In this document: piece after piece, positions 35,268 to 43,472 of the stretch
How positions within the stretch are numbered: position 1 is the stretch's first letter
Layout: every line of letters starts with the position of its first letter
Assembly (NCBI GenBank): GCA_017561985.1
Contig: JAFZAZ010000020.1
Location: forward strand, 9,416 to 73,415
DNA: 64,000 nt
Origin: Lachnospiraceae bacterium
GTDB lineage: Bacteria; Bacillota_A; Clostridia; Lachnospirales; Lachnospiraceae
Reading direction: 5' to 3'
Translations under genes and position numbers: made by a program
Notes under the pieces: generated by a model
Told to the model about the DNA's origin: nothing
The model's database searches: none
What the model saw: only the letters and a program-made list of their open reading frames with translations

Positions 35268-35782
35268 CAATATGCGGAAATCTTCCGCGGCGACTTCTGC
35301 TTCATGTATGAAAGCAGATTGTCATCAGGCTCGAAGCGAATAAGCTCGACGCCCTTATCCCCCTGGTTAACGATTACGTAAACGCGGTGCTCCGCCTCAT
35401 TTTTCGAGTGAGCCGTATAATCCGACGGCTTCTCGGGCTTGTTGCGGTAGCTGTCGAGCGCGTGCGAGCGCTCCGGCGCGACGAGGATCACCTGATCCAT
35501 GTCGATGCGCTTGAGATGCTTGCGGGCATCCCCGCCCATGATCTTGTCGAAGTCCAGCTGGCCGTCGACGAAAACATACTCATACACCACATTAAACCGC
35601 GACCAGAACGCGATCACAAGATACCATGCGACAGCCGCCAGCGCCAGCACCAGCGGATGAATCAGCAATCCGAGTATAATAAACAATGTTGCAAGAGCAA
35701 TCAGCGAAACCTTGATCACGATATCGCGCCCCGTCTTCTCACGACGAACGGTGCATTCGGTGTAACATCCGTCTCCCCGCAT
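35267..35782 (-). CDS. Conserved membrane protein of unknown function (DUF6106-like)
   Basis: The 171-residue protein has two membrane segments (about 23-41 and 43-61) and a soluble C-terminal domain (about 65-171) with YEYVFVDGQLDFDKIMGG, a pattern seen in PH-like membrane-proximal domains. I associate it with the Lachnospiraceae DUF6106 family, from memory only. AGAGG precedes the ATG. It is linked to the DUF6062-like gene (31-base gap) and guaB (40 bases), suggesting one operon from glnS onward. Confidence 0.75.
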   Translation of the reverse strand: MRGDGCYTECTVRREKTGRDIVIKVSLIALATLFIILGLLIHPLVLALAAVAWYLVIAFWSRFNVVYEYVFVDGQLDFDKIMGGDARKHLKRIDMDQVILVAPERSHALDSYRNKPEKPSDYTAHSKNEAEHRVYVIVNQGDKGVELIRFEPDDNLLSYMKQKSPRKISAY

Positions 35783-35813
35783 GACCGGTACCTCTTTTCT
35801 CCGTTGAACGGAC

Positions 35814-36542
35814 TTATTTTTTCGCCTTCTCCTCGACGGAAACGGCGTTGGTCTTCAGCAAAGCGCGAATCAGCGCATCCCGCGAATTTTTCCACGGCGC
35901 GTCCGCATTGCGATAGTCGAACTTGTCGGTAAACCACTCCAGATCGTCGCGCACGCGCGTCCAGTTCTCGAGGAAAATGCGGTTGATGCACGTGTCGAAC
36001 TCCTCGAGATTCGCCTTGCTCAGGTGCGAAGGCGCCATCTGATGGAGTTCTCCGTAGTGCTTCATGCAGAATCCCTTGGAGCGCGCGAATTTGTCGCGGA
36101 ACGAAGCGTCGGTGTTGTACAGATACAAAATTGTCACAAGGTAACGCTCGTATGAATGCGCCATGCGGTCGCATACGTAGCAGGAGCACTGCTGCTTTGC
36201 GAGATACTCCGCCAAAGCGTCGCCCTCACCCTTGGAAAACCACGAGGAAGCGCCGCGTTTCTTCTTCGCGAGCGATTCGATCTCCTTGCGCTGTCTGTCC
36301 ATGTAAGTAAGGATCATGAGCCCCAGGCCGAGGCGGTTCTGATTCTTGTACAGCATCGGCAGATGCGTTGCGCAGAAGCCCTTCTTGTCGGTCTCCATGC
36401 GCACATCGTCCTCCATGTAGCTCGCGCCCATGACGAAATCGATCGCGTCGGCCTCGAGCTTGTCGTGCATCGCGCATACCGGACATTCGGTATCCGCGTC
36501 AAATGCATCGTTTACGGGGATGGTGTAGAGTTGTTCCTTCAT
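35814..36542 (-). CDS. Conserved cysteine-rich protein of unknown function (DUF6062-like)
   Basis: The 242-residue protein has two similar metal-binding-like modules: CPVC...CATH (about residues 21-59) and CYVC...CMKH (about 125-166). Each has the order C-x-x-C, then C-x-x-H about 30-35 residues later, and the modules look like an internal duplication. No membrane segment is visible. The DUF6062 label is from memory. GGAGG precedes the ATG. It follows glnS by 27 bases. Confidence 0.75.
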   Translation of the reverse strand: MKEQLYTIPVNDAFDADTECPVCAMHDKLEADAIDFVMGASYMEDDVRMETDKKGFCATHLPMLYKNQNRLGLGLMILTYMDRQRKEIESLAKKKRGASSWFSKGEGDALAEYLAKQQCSCYVCDRMAHSYERYLVTILYLYNTDASFRDKFARSKGFCMKHYGELHQMAPSHLSKANLEEFDTCINRIFLENWTRVRDDLEWFTDKFDYRNADAPWKNSRDALIRALLKTNAVSVEEKAKK

Positions 36543-36569
36543 CGGTCCCTCCGGGTGTCTATATTACCG

Positions 36570-38273
36570 TTATACAGGCTTGTAGCTGCTCTTCATCGAG
36601 CATACGCGGTTGAATACGAGCTTGTCCGGCGCGCTGTCCTTGCAGTCCACGCAGAAATAACCGTTGCGCAGGAACTGGAATGTGTCGAACTCCTTTGCTC
36701 CCGCAACCGAAGGCTCAACGAAGCCTTCGCGGATCACAAGCGAGTTCGGGTTGACATTGACCTTGCCGGTCTCCTCGTCGTACACGCCCTTCTCCTCGTC
36801 CACAAGGTTCTCGTAAAGACGGATCGTCGCAGGAACGGCGGTCTTCGCAGCAACCCAATGGATGGTTCCCTTGACCTTGCGGTCGGCGCACTCGCCGCCC
36901 TTCGTCGCCGGGTCATAGGTGCAGTGAACGCACGTCACATTGCCTTCCGCATCGGTGTCACAGCCGGTGCAGCGCACGAAATACGCGCCCATCAGACGAA
37001 CTTCGTTGCCGGGGAAGAGGCGGAAATACTTCTTCGGCGGCTCGATCATGAAGTCCTCTCGCTCGATATAGAGCTCGCGGCCGAACGGAACCGTACGGCT
37101 GCCGAGTGCTTCATTTTCCGGATTGTTCGAGACCGTAACGTCCTCCGTCACGTCCTCGGGATAATTGTCGATCACAAGCTTCACAGGGTCGACGATGGCC
37201 ATCACGCGGCTCTTCTTGAGCTTCAGATCCTCGCGGATGCAGTACTCAAGCATCGCATAGTCGACCGAGGAATTGCTCTTCGAGACGCCGCACAGCTCCA
37301 TGAAGAGCTTGAGCGACTCGGGAGTAAAGCCTCGGCGGCGCAGTGCCGCGATCGTCACGAGACGGGGATCGTCCCAGCCGTCCACCGTGCCGTCCTCGAC
37401 GAGTCTCTTGATATATCTCTTGCCCGTGACCACATTGGTCAGGTACATCTTGGCAAATTCGATCTGCTTCGGCGTGTCGTCGATCTTCTCCTTGTAGCCG
37501 CACTCGATCATCACCCAGTCGTAGAGCGGGCGATGGTCCTCAAACTCGAGCGTACAGATGGAGTGTGTGATACCCTCGACAGCGTCCTCGATCGGATGCG
37601 CAAAATCGTACATCGGGTAGATGCACCATGCGTCGCCGGTGTTGTGGTGCGTCATGCGTGCCACGCGGTAAATTACCGGGTCGCGCATGTTGATGTTCGG
37701 CGAAGCCATGTCGATCTTCGCGCGGAGCACTTTCGAGCCGTCCGGGAACTCGCCGTTCTTCATTCCCTCAAACAGTCTGAGGTTCTCCTCGATGCTGCGG
37801 TCGCGGTAAGGGCTGTTCTTGCCGGGCTCGGTGAGCGTTCCGCGGTACTCGCGGATCTCGTCCGCCGTAAGGTCGCACACGAACGCCTTGCCCTTCTTGA
37901 TCAGCCGCACGGCTGCCTCATACATCTCTCCGAAATAGTCCGAAGCAAAAAATAAACGGTCTTCAAAATCAGCGCCGAGCCACCGTACATCCTTCGCAAT
38001 CGATTCCACAAACTCCGACTTCTCCTTCGTGGGGTTCGTGTCGTCAAAACGCAGGTTGAACTGGCCGCCGTACTTCTTCGCAAGACCGTAATTCAGCAGT
38101 ATTGACTTTGCATGTCCGATATGGAGATAACCGTTCGGCTCGGGCGGAAAGCGCGTAATCACCTTGGAACATTTGCCCTCGGCAAGATCCCGCTCGATGA
38201 TCATCTCGATAAAGTTTTTGGAAACGACTTCCGATGTCTCCTCCGCCGTTCCAATGTTCGTCTCCATTTCCAT
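36570..38273 (-). CDS. glnS: Glutaminyl-tRNA synthetase
   Basis: Attaches glutamine directly to tRNA(Gln), which many Firmicutes instead make by the GatCAB route. The 567-residue class I enzyme has [17 protein letters not shown] (HIGH), RFDDTNP and the [17 protein letters not shown] acceptor-end motif. The position of the usual MSKR loop reads VTGKRYIKR. Two C-terminal anticodon-binding beta-barrels follow (about 350-560) with the typical [15 protein letters not shown] 38271-38273 has GGAGG at good spacing. First gene of a likely glnS-DUF6062-DUF6106-guaB-amidase operon. Confidence 0.96.
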   Translation of the reverse strand: MEMETNIGTAEETSEVVSKNFIEMIIERDLAEGKCSKVITRFPPEPNGYLHIGHAKSILLNYGLAKKYGGQFNLRFDDTNPTKEKSEFVESIAKDVRWLGADFEDRLFFASDYFGEMYEAAVRLIKKGKAFVCDLTADEIREYRGTLTEPGKNSPYRDRSIEENLRLFEGMKNGEFPDGSKVLRAKIDMASPNINMRDPVIYRVARMTHHNTGDAWCIYPMYDFAHPIEDAVEGITHSICTLEFEDHRPLYDWVMIECGYKEKIDDTPKQIEFAKMYLTNVVTGKRYIKRLVEDGTVDGWDDPRLVTIAALRRRGFTPESLKLFMELCGVSKSNSSVDYAMLEYCIREDLKLKKSRVMAIVDPVKLVIDNYPEDVTEDVTVSNNPENEALGSRTVPFGRELYIEREDFMIEPPKKYFRLFPGNEVRLMGAYFVRCTGCDTDAEGNVTCVHCTYDPATKGGECADRKVKGTIHWVAAKTAVPATIRLYENLVDEEKGVYDEETGKVNVNPNSLVIREGFVEPSVAGAKEFDTFQFLRNGYFCVDCKDSAPDKLVFNRVCSMKSSYKPV

Positions 38274-38304
38274 CAGAAGACCTCCAGAAAAAAATATTTA
38301 TGAC

Positions 38305-38333
38305 ATTCTATCACAAATGACTCGGAAATGAAA
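38305..38333 (-). promoter_or_regulatory. Promoter of the glnS operon
   Basis: On the - strand TTTCAT (38333-38328), a 17-base spacer and TAGAAT (38310-38305) preceded by TGA (extended -10). Confidence 0.6.
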
Positions 38334-38356
38334 GCAAAATTTTAAGAAATTTTTGT

Positions 38357-40237
38357 TTATCGATATTTGCGGTAAATGTGGAAGTAAAGGTTCGCTCTTC
38401 CCTCCTCCGAAGTCATCTGTCGAAGCTCGTTTTTGAGCTCCTCGTTCTCGTCGATAAACTTCACGATGTCCGGATTGTACTGCGTTCCGGCGCTCTTTTT
38501 GAACTCCGCGATCACCGACTCAAACGTCTTTCCCTTTGTGTAATTGCGGCCGAACACATCCGTTGCGGCGTCCATGCAATCGCAGATCGTAAGCAGGTCG
38601 ATCAGGATGCGGAACTTGCTCTTGCGGTTGTCGAAGTACATCGGGTAACCGCTCTTGCCGTCGTAGCTGCGGTGATGTCCGAGCGCGATCTCCGCACAGG
38701 GCTGCAGCGCACGGTTGCGCATGAGGATCTCGTAGCTCCACTTCGGGTGGAACTTGATGTACGAGTACTCCATATCCGACAGCCGGCGGATCTGCGTATT
38801 TACAATGTTCGCGATCAAAATCTTGCCGATGTCGTGGCAGCGCGCCGCGCTCTCCATCAGATCCTCGAGTACCTCGCGGTACTGCTCCACCTCCTCCGAG
38901 GAATCCACGGAGAGAACCTCACAGAACATCTCGGGATGCGCTGTGATCAAAGGCTTCAAAACGGTCGTGCAGAGCTTGCCGGTCATCACGGTGTGGATCA
39001 GCGTCGACATCTGGCGGCTGATGATAAGGCACTCGATGAACTCGATCGCCATCGCAGCGCCGTCCATATACGGGATCAGGTCGTACAGCAAATGATACAG
39101 CGCCTGGTCGAGGTACTCCTTGCACGCACACTCGCGCGGGATCGTCTCTATATAGGTCTGCAGCTCATACAGAAGCTCCGCCTTCATCCGCACTTTCTTC
39201 TCGCGGTTGCAGGAGAACTTCTCAATCATCTCGATCATCGGTTTCGTCGTCGAAGTGAACACGGCGAAACGGCTGTCCGCAGGCTGATCGTACCAGTTCG
39301 GATCGTTGAAGTCGTACTCTTTTTCGATGGAATGGCTGTATGCGCGAAGCAGCGTGAACGTCTGCTCCGGCTTCAGCAGTCCGGAGTAAAACGCATAGAC
39401 GATATAGCCGACATAGACCTTCATGTTCCGCTGTTCCGCGGGAAGCTTGGTCTGTTCGATGAAACCGATCGGGTAGGTCGGTCCGATATTTGCCTTGAGC
39501 TTCTCATCCACCGAATCCCAGTGGAGCACGGCCATGAACAGGACGTCGGTTCCGACCTCCTGCAGCGGCTTCTCGATCGTCTCCCATGCGGCATCGTCGA
39601 AATACGAGCGATACTGCCGGATCTTGGCAAGGTTGTTGTAGCACTCGATCATCCGGTTTACGTTCGGCATAAACTGCGAGCTCTCCATCTCATACTGGCT
39701 GCGGAGCGTACCGAGGATACGCTGCACATCCATCAGGAAATCGTTGTCGTTCTTGTGGAGATCGCGCAGATAGTCGATGCGGTCCATATATCCGGACACC
39801 CACTCCGCCTGCTCCATCGCAAGCTTGCGCAGGTTGCCCTCTACGTTCAGAAACGCGTTGTTGGAAAATGCGCATCGACACGAGCGCTCATTGAATTCGT
39901 CCCCCTGCTGATGGAAATAGTTCCACAGGCGGACAAACATCTGCGACTCCATGACGTCGTCGCACATGACATTCTGAAAATAATCGTAAGCACCCTCGTA
40001 AAGTTCCTTCGCCGTCTCCTCATCGAGCGGTTTCTCCCCGTACAGGATGGGATTGATGTAGGCGTTCAGTTCCTTCTCGGTCTGCTTGTAGTAGTTTCGT
40101 ACGAGTTCCGATTTGCGGTTGAGGCGCTCCAGCCAGTCCTCGAGATTATCTGTGCGCAACAACTCCTGCTCGATCGAATCGACGTCGTCGAGCCGCTTCT
40201 TGTAATCGCGATACAGATCCGTGATCGAACTGACCAT
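38357..40237 (-). CDS. HD-GYP domain protein with unknown N-terminal region
   Basis: The 626-residue protein has a C-terminal HD-GYP-type domain (about 440-600). HDIGK near residue 463, a further metal-site HPKWSYEIL His and GHHRSYDGKSGYP near 520 are visible, the last a relaxed form of the GYP signature. Active members hydrolyse cyclic dinucleotides. The N-terminal 400 residues are helical, without membrane segments or a receiver domain that I can recognise. GGAGGGG precedes the ATG. No diguanylate cyclase is in the window; the cyclic dinucleotide made nearby (cdaA) is c-di-AMP, so the substrate is open. Confidence 0.8.
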   Translation of the reverse strand: MVSSITDLYRDYKKRLDDVDSIEQELLRTDNLEDWLERLNRKSELVRNYYKQTEKELNAYINPILYGEKPLDEETAKELYEGAYDYFQNVMCDDVMESQMFVRLWNYFHQQGDEFNERSCRCAFSNNAFLNVEGNLRKLAMEQAEWVSGYMDRIDYLRDLHKNDNDFLMDVQRILGTLRSQYEMESSQFMPNVNRMIECYNNLAKIRQYRSYFDDAAWETIEKPLQEVGTDVLFMAVLHWDSVDEKLKANIGPTYPIGFIEQTKLPAEQRNMKVYVGYIVYAFYSGLLKPEQTFTLLRAYSHSIEKEYDFNDPNWYDQPADSRFAVFTSTTKPMIEMIEKFSCNREKKVRMKAELLYELQTYIETIPRECACKEYLDQALYHLLYDLIPYMDGAAMAIEFIECLIISRQMSTLIHTVMTGKLCTTVLKPLITAHPEMFCEVLSVDSSEEVEQYREVLEDLMESAARCHDIGKILIANIVNTQIRRLSDMEYSYIKFHPKWSYEILMRNRALQPCAEIALGHHRSYDGKSGYPMYFDNRKSKFRILIDLLTICDCMDAATDVFGRNYTKGKTFESVIAEFKKSAGTQYNPDIVKFIDENEELKNELRQMTSEEGRANLYFHIYRKYR

Positions 40238-40280
40238 CTGCTACCCCTCCCCACGCGCCATCCAAAAGGCGCTTTTATCT

Positions 40281-40310
40281 ATGATAGCACAAAAAGCCTG
40301 AAAAATGCAA
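40281..40310 (-). promoter_or_regulatory. Promoter of the HD-GYP gene
   Basis: On the - strand TTGCAT (40310-40305), an 18-base spacer and TATCAT (40286-40281), with TGC just before the -10. Confidence 0.6.
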
Positions 40311-40330
40311 GGTTGCGGAGCGTGATTTTC

Positions 40331-41869
40331 TTATTTTGCGCTCTCTCCGTAGATCAAAGTGTCATAGAAATCGGAGCGCTCCTCGAGGAGATCGTCCAGC
40401 TTCTTCTGACCGTATTTTTCGTACATCGTCTGCTCTTCCGAGAACAGGTTGACGCCGATGCCGAGGCGGTTGCCCTCGATCTTGAAGCCCATCGCCGCAA
40501 GCGTCGTCGGATACATGTCCATCGACGTGAATTCACGCGCGTACGAGAGCGTGTACGGGATCGCCGAGTTGACGATCGCGCAGTAGCTGCGGCGCTGGTA
40601 TTGGTCCGTATAATACTCGAGATTGTCGGTGTACTTCGTGTCCATGGTCGGATGGTCGCCCACGATCACGATCGTCGTGTTCTCGTAGAACGGCTGCTCC
40701 GAGAGCCATGCGAGGAACGAATCCAGCTGCATCGACGCGCACGAGATTACGTTGCTGTACTGGCTGTCATGCGTGTCGGGACAAAGTCTGCAGCGGTAGC
40801 CGTTCGTAAAATGCGTATCCATCGTCATCATCGTGAACGCAAACGGCTTGCCCTTCGCTGCGAGCTCGGTGAGCTCATCCTTCGCAAACTCGTACAGTTT
40901 CTCGTCCTCAAAGCCCCACCACTGCTTGTATCCCTTCGGCAGTTTACCGTTGTCGAGGTACGTGTTCCAGTCGTACAGGTCGTATTCGCCGTGCGTGGAG
41001 AGATAAATGTCGGCTCCGGAAAATTCCTTCTCCGAACCGATCAGAAACGCCATCTCATAGCCTTCCCTGCGAAGCACCTGCCCCAGCGTGTAAACGCCCG
41101 GAAGGAACGTCTTGTAATCGCGCTTGCCCATCGCGTTCTGGCCGATAGGGATCGTGAGCGGAACGCCTGCCGTCTGTGCCACAAGGGACGCCATCGTCCA
41201 CGTGGTTCCCGTGGTCGGGTGAGCACCGTTCAGAAGCTCGCTTCCCTCCGGCGTAAAATTCACGTTCTCGTTGGCAAGTTTCGTCATCTCCGGGATCAGA
41301 TCCGTCGCCGACACGCCGCCGTGCTTCGTATCCGAGTAGGAAATCTCCATGGACTCCATGTAAATGTAGATGAGGTTGCGCGGAGTCTCGGGCGCGGTGA
41401 TGGCCACGTCCTGCGGCGCACGGTACTCATCATCGTAGATCGGAGAATTGCCGAACTGGCTGAGTGCGTATTTTACGATGTGAAGTCGATATCCGATGAA
41501 GCAGATTGCTGCGATCATCAACAGAACCGCACCGATGCGGCGCAGTGAAAGAAGGCGGTTCACCATCTTCACGCTCTTGCCGCTCTCGAGGCGCTTTTTA
41601 CGCCATTTTGCGACAAGAAACAATATGCTTAGCTCCACGACAAGCATCGCGGGACCGATGGTGAACAAAAGAATAAAGATCTCGTAGAAATTGGACGGAT
41701 CCGCGCCGCCCATCGGCACTTTCAGCTGGAACAGGATCGTCGTCATATCCATGGTTCCGAACCGGATCTTCAGCCAGACTGCAGTGATCACCAAAAAGTT
41801 GGCGATCATCAAAAATACGATCGTAGCAATGTTTTTTCCTGTTTTATAACGCGCAAGTTTGTTTTTCAT
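40331..41869 (-). CDS. LtaS/OpgB-like sulfatase-fold phosphotransferase
   Basis: The 512-residue protein has three N-terminal membrane helices (about 13-33, 60-85, 103-123) followed by an extracellular sulfatase-fold domain. LIYIYMESMEISYSD resembles the metal-binding start of OpgB/LtaS enzymes, HPTTGTTWTMASL holds likely nucleophile threonines, and VIVGDHPTMD is the C-terminal metal site. It probably transfers phosphoglycerol or phosphoethanolamine to an envelope polymer. Three helices instead of the five of LtaS points to an OpgB-like or divergent clade. ATG 41867-41869 is used; the only upstream signal is CGGAAAATGT, part of the window-wide octamer. GTG at 41893 is an alternative. Confidence 0.82.
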   Translation of the reverse strand: MKNKLARYKTGKNIATIVFLMIANFLVITAVWLKIRFGTMDMTTILFQLKVPMGGADPSNFYEIFILLFTIGPAMLVVELSILFLVAKWRKKRLESGKSVKMVNRLLSLRRIGAVLLMIAAICFIGYRLHIVKYALSQFGNSPIYDDEYRAPQDVAITAPETPRNLIYIYMESMEISYSDTKHGGVSATDLIPEMTKLANENVNFTPEGSELLNGAHPTTGTTWTMASLVAQTAGVPLTIPIGQNAMGKRDYKTFLPGVYTLGQVLRREGYEMAFLIGSEKEFSGADIYLSTHGEYDLYDWNTYLDNGKLPKGYKQWWGFEDEKLYEFAKDELTELAAKGKPFAFTMMTMDTHFTNGYRCRLCPDTHDSQYSNVISCASMQLDSFLAWLSEQPFYENTTIVIVGDHPTMDTKYTDNLEYYTDQYQRRSYCAIVNSAIPYTLSYAREFTSMDMYPTTLAAMGFKIEGNRLGIGVNLFSEEQTMYEKYGQKKLDDLLEERSDFYDTLIYGESAK

Positions 41870-41933
41870 ACATTTTCCGGCAGTCGCCCCCACGACTTGC
41901 CGCCCTTTCCTGTGTTAAACCCTTTCAAAAGCG

Positions 41934-41959
41934 GAGACCAGCACCTCGGCGCTGGTCTC
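41934..41959 (-). terminator. Intrinsic terminator after the zinc-ribbon protein gene
   Basis: GAGACCAGC and GCTGGTCTC pair perfectly with an eight-base loop. On the - strand the stem is followed by CGCTTTT. Confidence 0.75.
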
Positions 41960-41985
41960 TGCGTATTCCTTCTCTTACCGAAATC

Positions 41986-43338
41986 TTAGTCGATATTGAG
42001 CTTCTCAACCGTGCTCTCATCGATCAGGATTACGTTCCATTCTTCGCCGTCGTTGTAGAAAATATACAGATCCGACATGCTCTTCGTACCCTTGTCGCCC
42101 TTGTACTTGGAGACATTCTCGACCAGATATGCTTTCTTCATCGTAACTTCCTCGCCCATGAGTTCCTCAACGGACTCGGCAAGTTTCTTCGGGCTGTCGA
42201 TCTCATACTTGAGATAAGCCTTCTCGGAAACGCTCGACACTTCGCCGCACGCCTCCTCAAGGTACTTCTCATAACTGTCCTCAAGAAGTGTCGGAACATC
42301 CTTCGCACCGAAGATCTCGCAAGCGTACTTCACAGCGAAATCCGGAAGAGCCTTCTTGAACTTTCTCGCATTGACCTCGGCAAATGCCTCGTCGATCGTC
42401 TCGATCTTCTCGAGGAACGCCTTCTCCTCACTGTCGGAGAGCTGCGTAAAATCAAGCACGTTGAGGTCGATACCAAAGTAGTTCTTCTCGCCGTTCTTAT
42501 CAAAGAAGGTGAGATATGCGATACCGCTGCCGGCAAGGATCAAAAGGATGAGCAAAATGCTGATGATGATCACCGGAGCCTTGGACTTTTTCTTCTTCGC
42601 GGGCGCCGGCTGCTGGAACACCGGCTGCTGCGGATATCCGGGCTGTGCATACACAGGCTGCTGCGGGAATCCCTGCTGAGGCGCTGCCTGCGGGAATCCG
42701 GGCTGCTGATAAACCGGCTGCTGTCCTGCCTGAGGCGCTGCCTGAGGCATGCCGGGCGCAACGGGCTGCTGATATACAGGCTGCTGGTAAACCGGCTGCT
42801 GCGGTGCTGCAGGAGCTTCGGGAGCTGCCTGAGGAGCTGCCGGTGCAGCGGGCTGCTGATATACAGGCTGCTGGTAAACCGGCTGCGGTGCTGCAGGTGC
42901 TTCGGGTGCTGCCGGTGCAACAGGCTGCTGATATACCGGAGGAACGGTCTCTTCCGCTGCTGCCTTTACGGCTTCCACTGCGGTAGCTGCCGGAGCCGCT
43001 GCCTCAACAATAGGCGCTGCTGTCTCGACAACAGGAGCCGCAACGCTCTCCGCTGCCGTCTGTACATTCTCTTCCACTGCCGCCGCGACAGGAGCTGCGA
43101 TCTCTTCCACAGCTGCTGCGGGGGCTTCTGCTGCTGCCGCCACAGGTGCAACGGTTTCTTCTACGGCTGCGACTGCGGGCTGCACTGTCTCCTCCACAGC
43201 TGCCGCTGCGGACTGTACTGTCTCTTCCACGGCTGCCGCAACCGGCGCCGCAGGATTCTCAACTGCTACACGGGTTCCGCAAACGCCGCAGAACAACGCG
43301 TCGGGTACCAGCGGATTCCCACAATTCCTACAAACCAT
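41986..43338 (-). CDS. Zinc-ribbon membrane protein with Ala/Glu/Val and Tyr-Gln-Gln-Pro repeats
   Basis: The 450-residue protein has an N-terminal zinc ribbon (CRNCG...CGVCG), an Ala-rich stretch of repeated VEETV units (about 30-135), a Pro/Gln/Tyr region of PVYQQP repeats (about 138-248), one membrane helix (about 258-280) and a C-terminal domain of about 165 residues facing the other side. Zinc-ribbon/helix proteins are common in Clostridia and mostly uncharacterised. The repeats look disordered. The ATG 43336-43338 follows AAGGA. It has its own promoter and terminator. Confidence 0.82.
   Translation of the reverse strand: MVCRNCGNPLVPDALFCGVCGTRVAVENPAAPVAAAVEETVQSAAAAVEETVQPAVAAVEETVAPVAAAAEAPAAAVEEIAAPVAAAVEENVQTAAESVAAPVVETAAPIVEAAAPAATAVEAVKAAAEETVPPVYQQPVAPAAPEAPAAPQPVYQQPVYQQPAAPAAPQAAPEAPAAPQQPVYQQPVYQQPVAPGMPQAAPQAGQQPVYQQPGFPQAAPQQGFPQQPVYAQPGYPQQPVFQQPAPAKKKKSKAPVIIISILLILLILAGSGIAYLTFFDKNGEKNYFGIDLNVLDFTQLSDSEEKAFLEKIETIDEAFAEVNARKFKKALPDFAVKYACEIFGAKDVPTLLEDSYEKYLEEACGEVSSVSEKAYLKYEIDSPKKLAESVEELMGEEVTMKKAYLVENVSKYKGDKGTKSMSDLYIFYNDGEEWNVILIDESTVEKLNID
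42600..42930 (-). repeat. Coding repeat region (PVYQQP units)
   Basis: Repeated ggctgctgata/ggctgctggtaaaccggctg-type units encode YQQP motifs in the zinc-ribbon protein. Near-identical units suggest recent expansion and possible length variation. Confidence 0.7.
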
Positions 43339-43373
43339 ACCATTCCTTCTTTCCGCGCTGACGCGCAAATTAT

Positions 43374-43388
43374 ATGCCGTGACGGCAT
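43374..43388. promoter_or_regulatory. Palindrome in the leader of the zinc-ribbon gene
   Basis: ATGCCGT-G-ACGGCAT is a perfect 7+1+7 repeat between the promoter and the ribosome site, either a hairpin or an operator. Confidence 0.35.
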
Positions 43389-43410
43389 TTTTGTTTCGTC
43401 GTCTTTTGTT

Positions 43411-43440
43411 ATTATATTGCAAAACCGTCCGAAAACGCAA
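43411..43440 (-). promoter_or_regulatory. Promoter of the zinc-ribbon protein gene
   Basis: On the - strand TTGCGT (43440-43435), an 18-base spacer and a consensus TATAAT (43416-43411). Confidence 0.65.
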
Positions 43441-43472
43441 GTGTAATTTACCGAAAACGCCCCTTATTTACC

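Noticed and set aside
38378..41548. Very long + strand open frame (over 1000 codons) across the HD-GYP and LtaS-like genes
   Set aside because: It is a GC-driven shadow of two clear - strand genes and has no ribosome site or domain.
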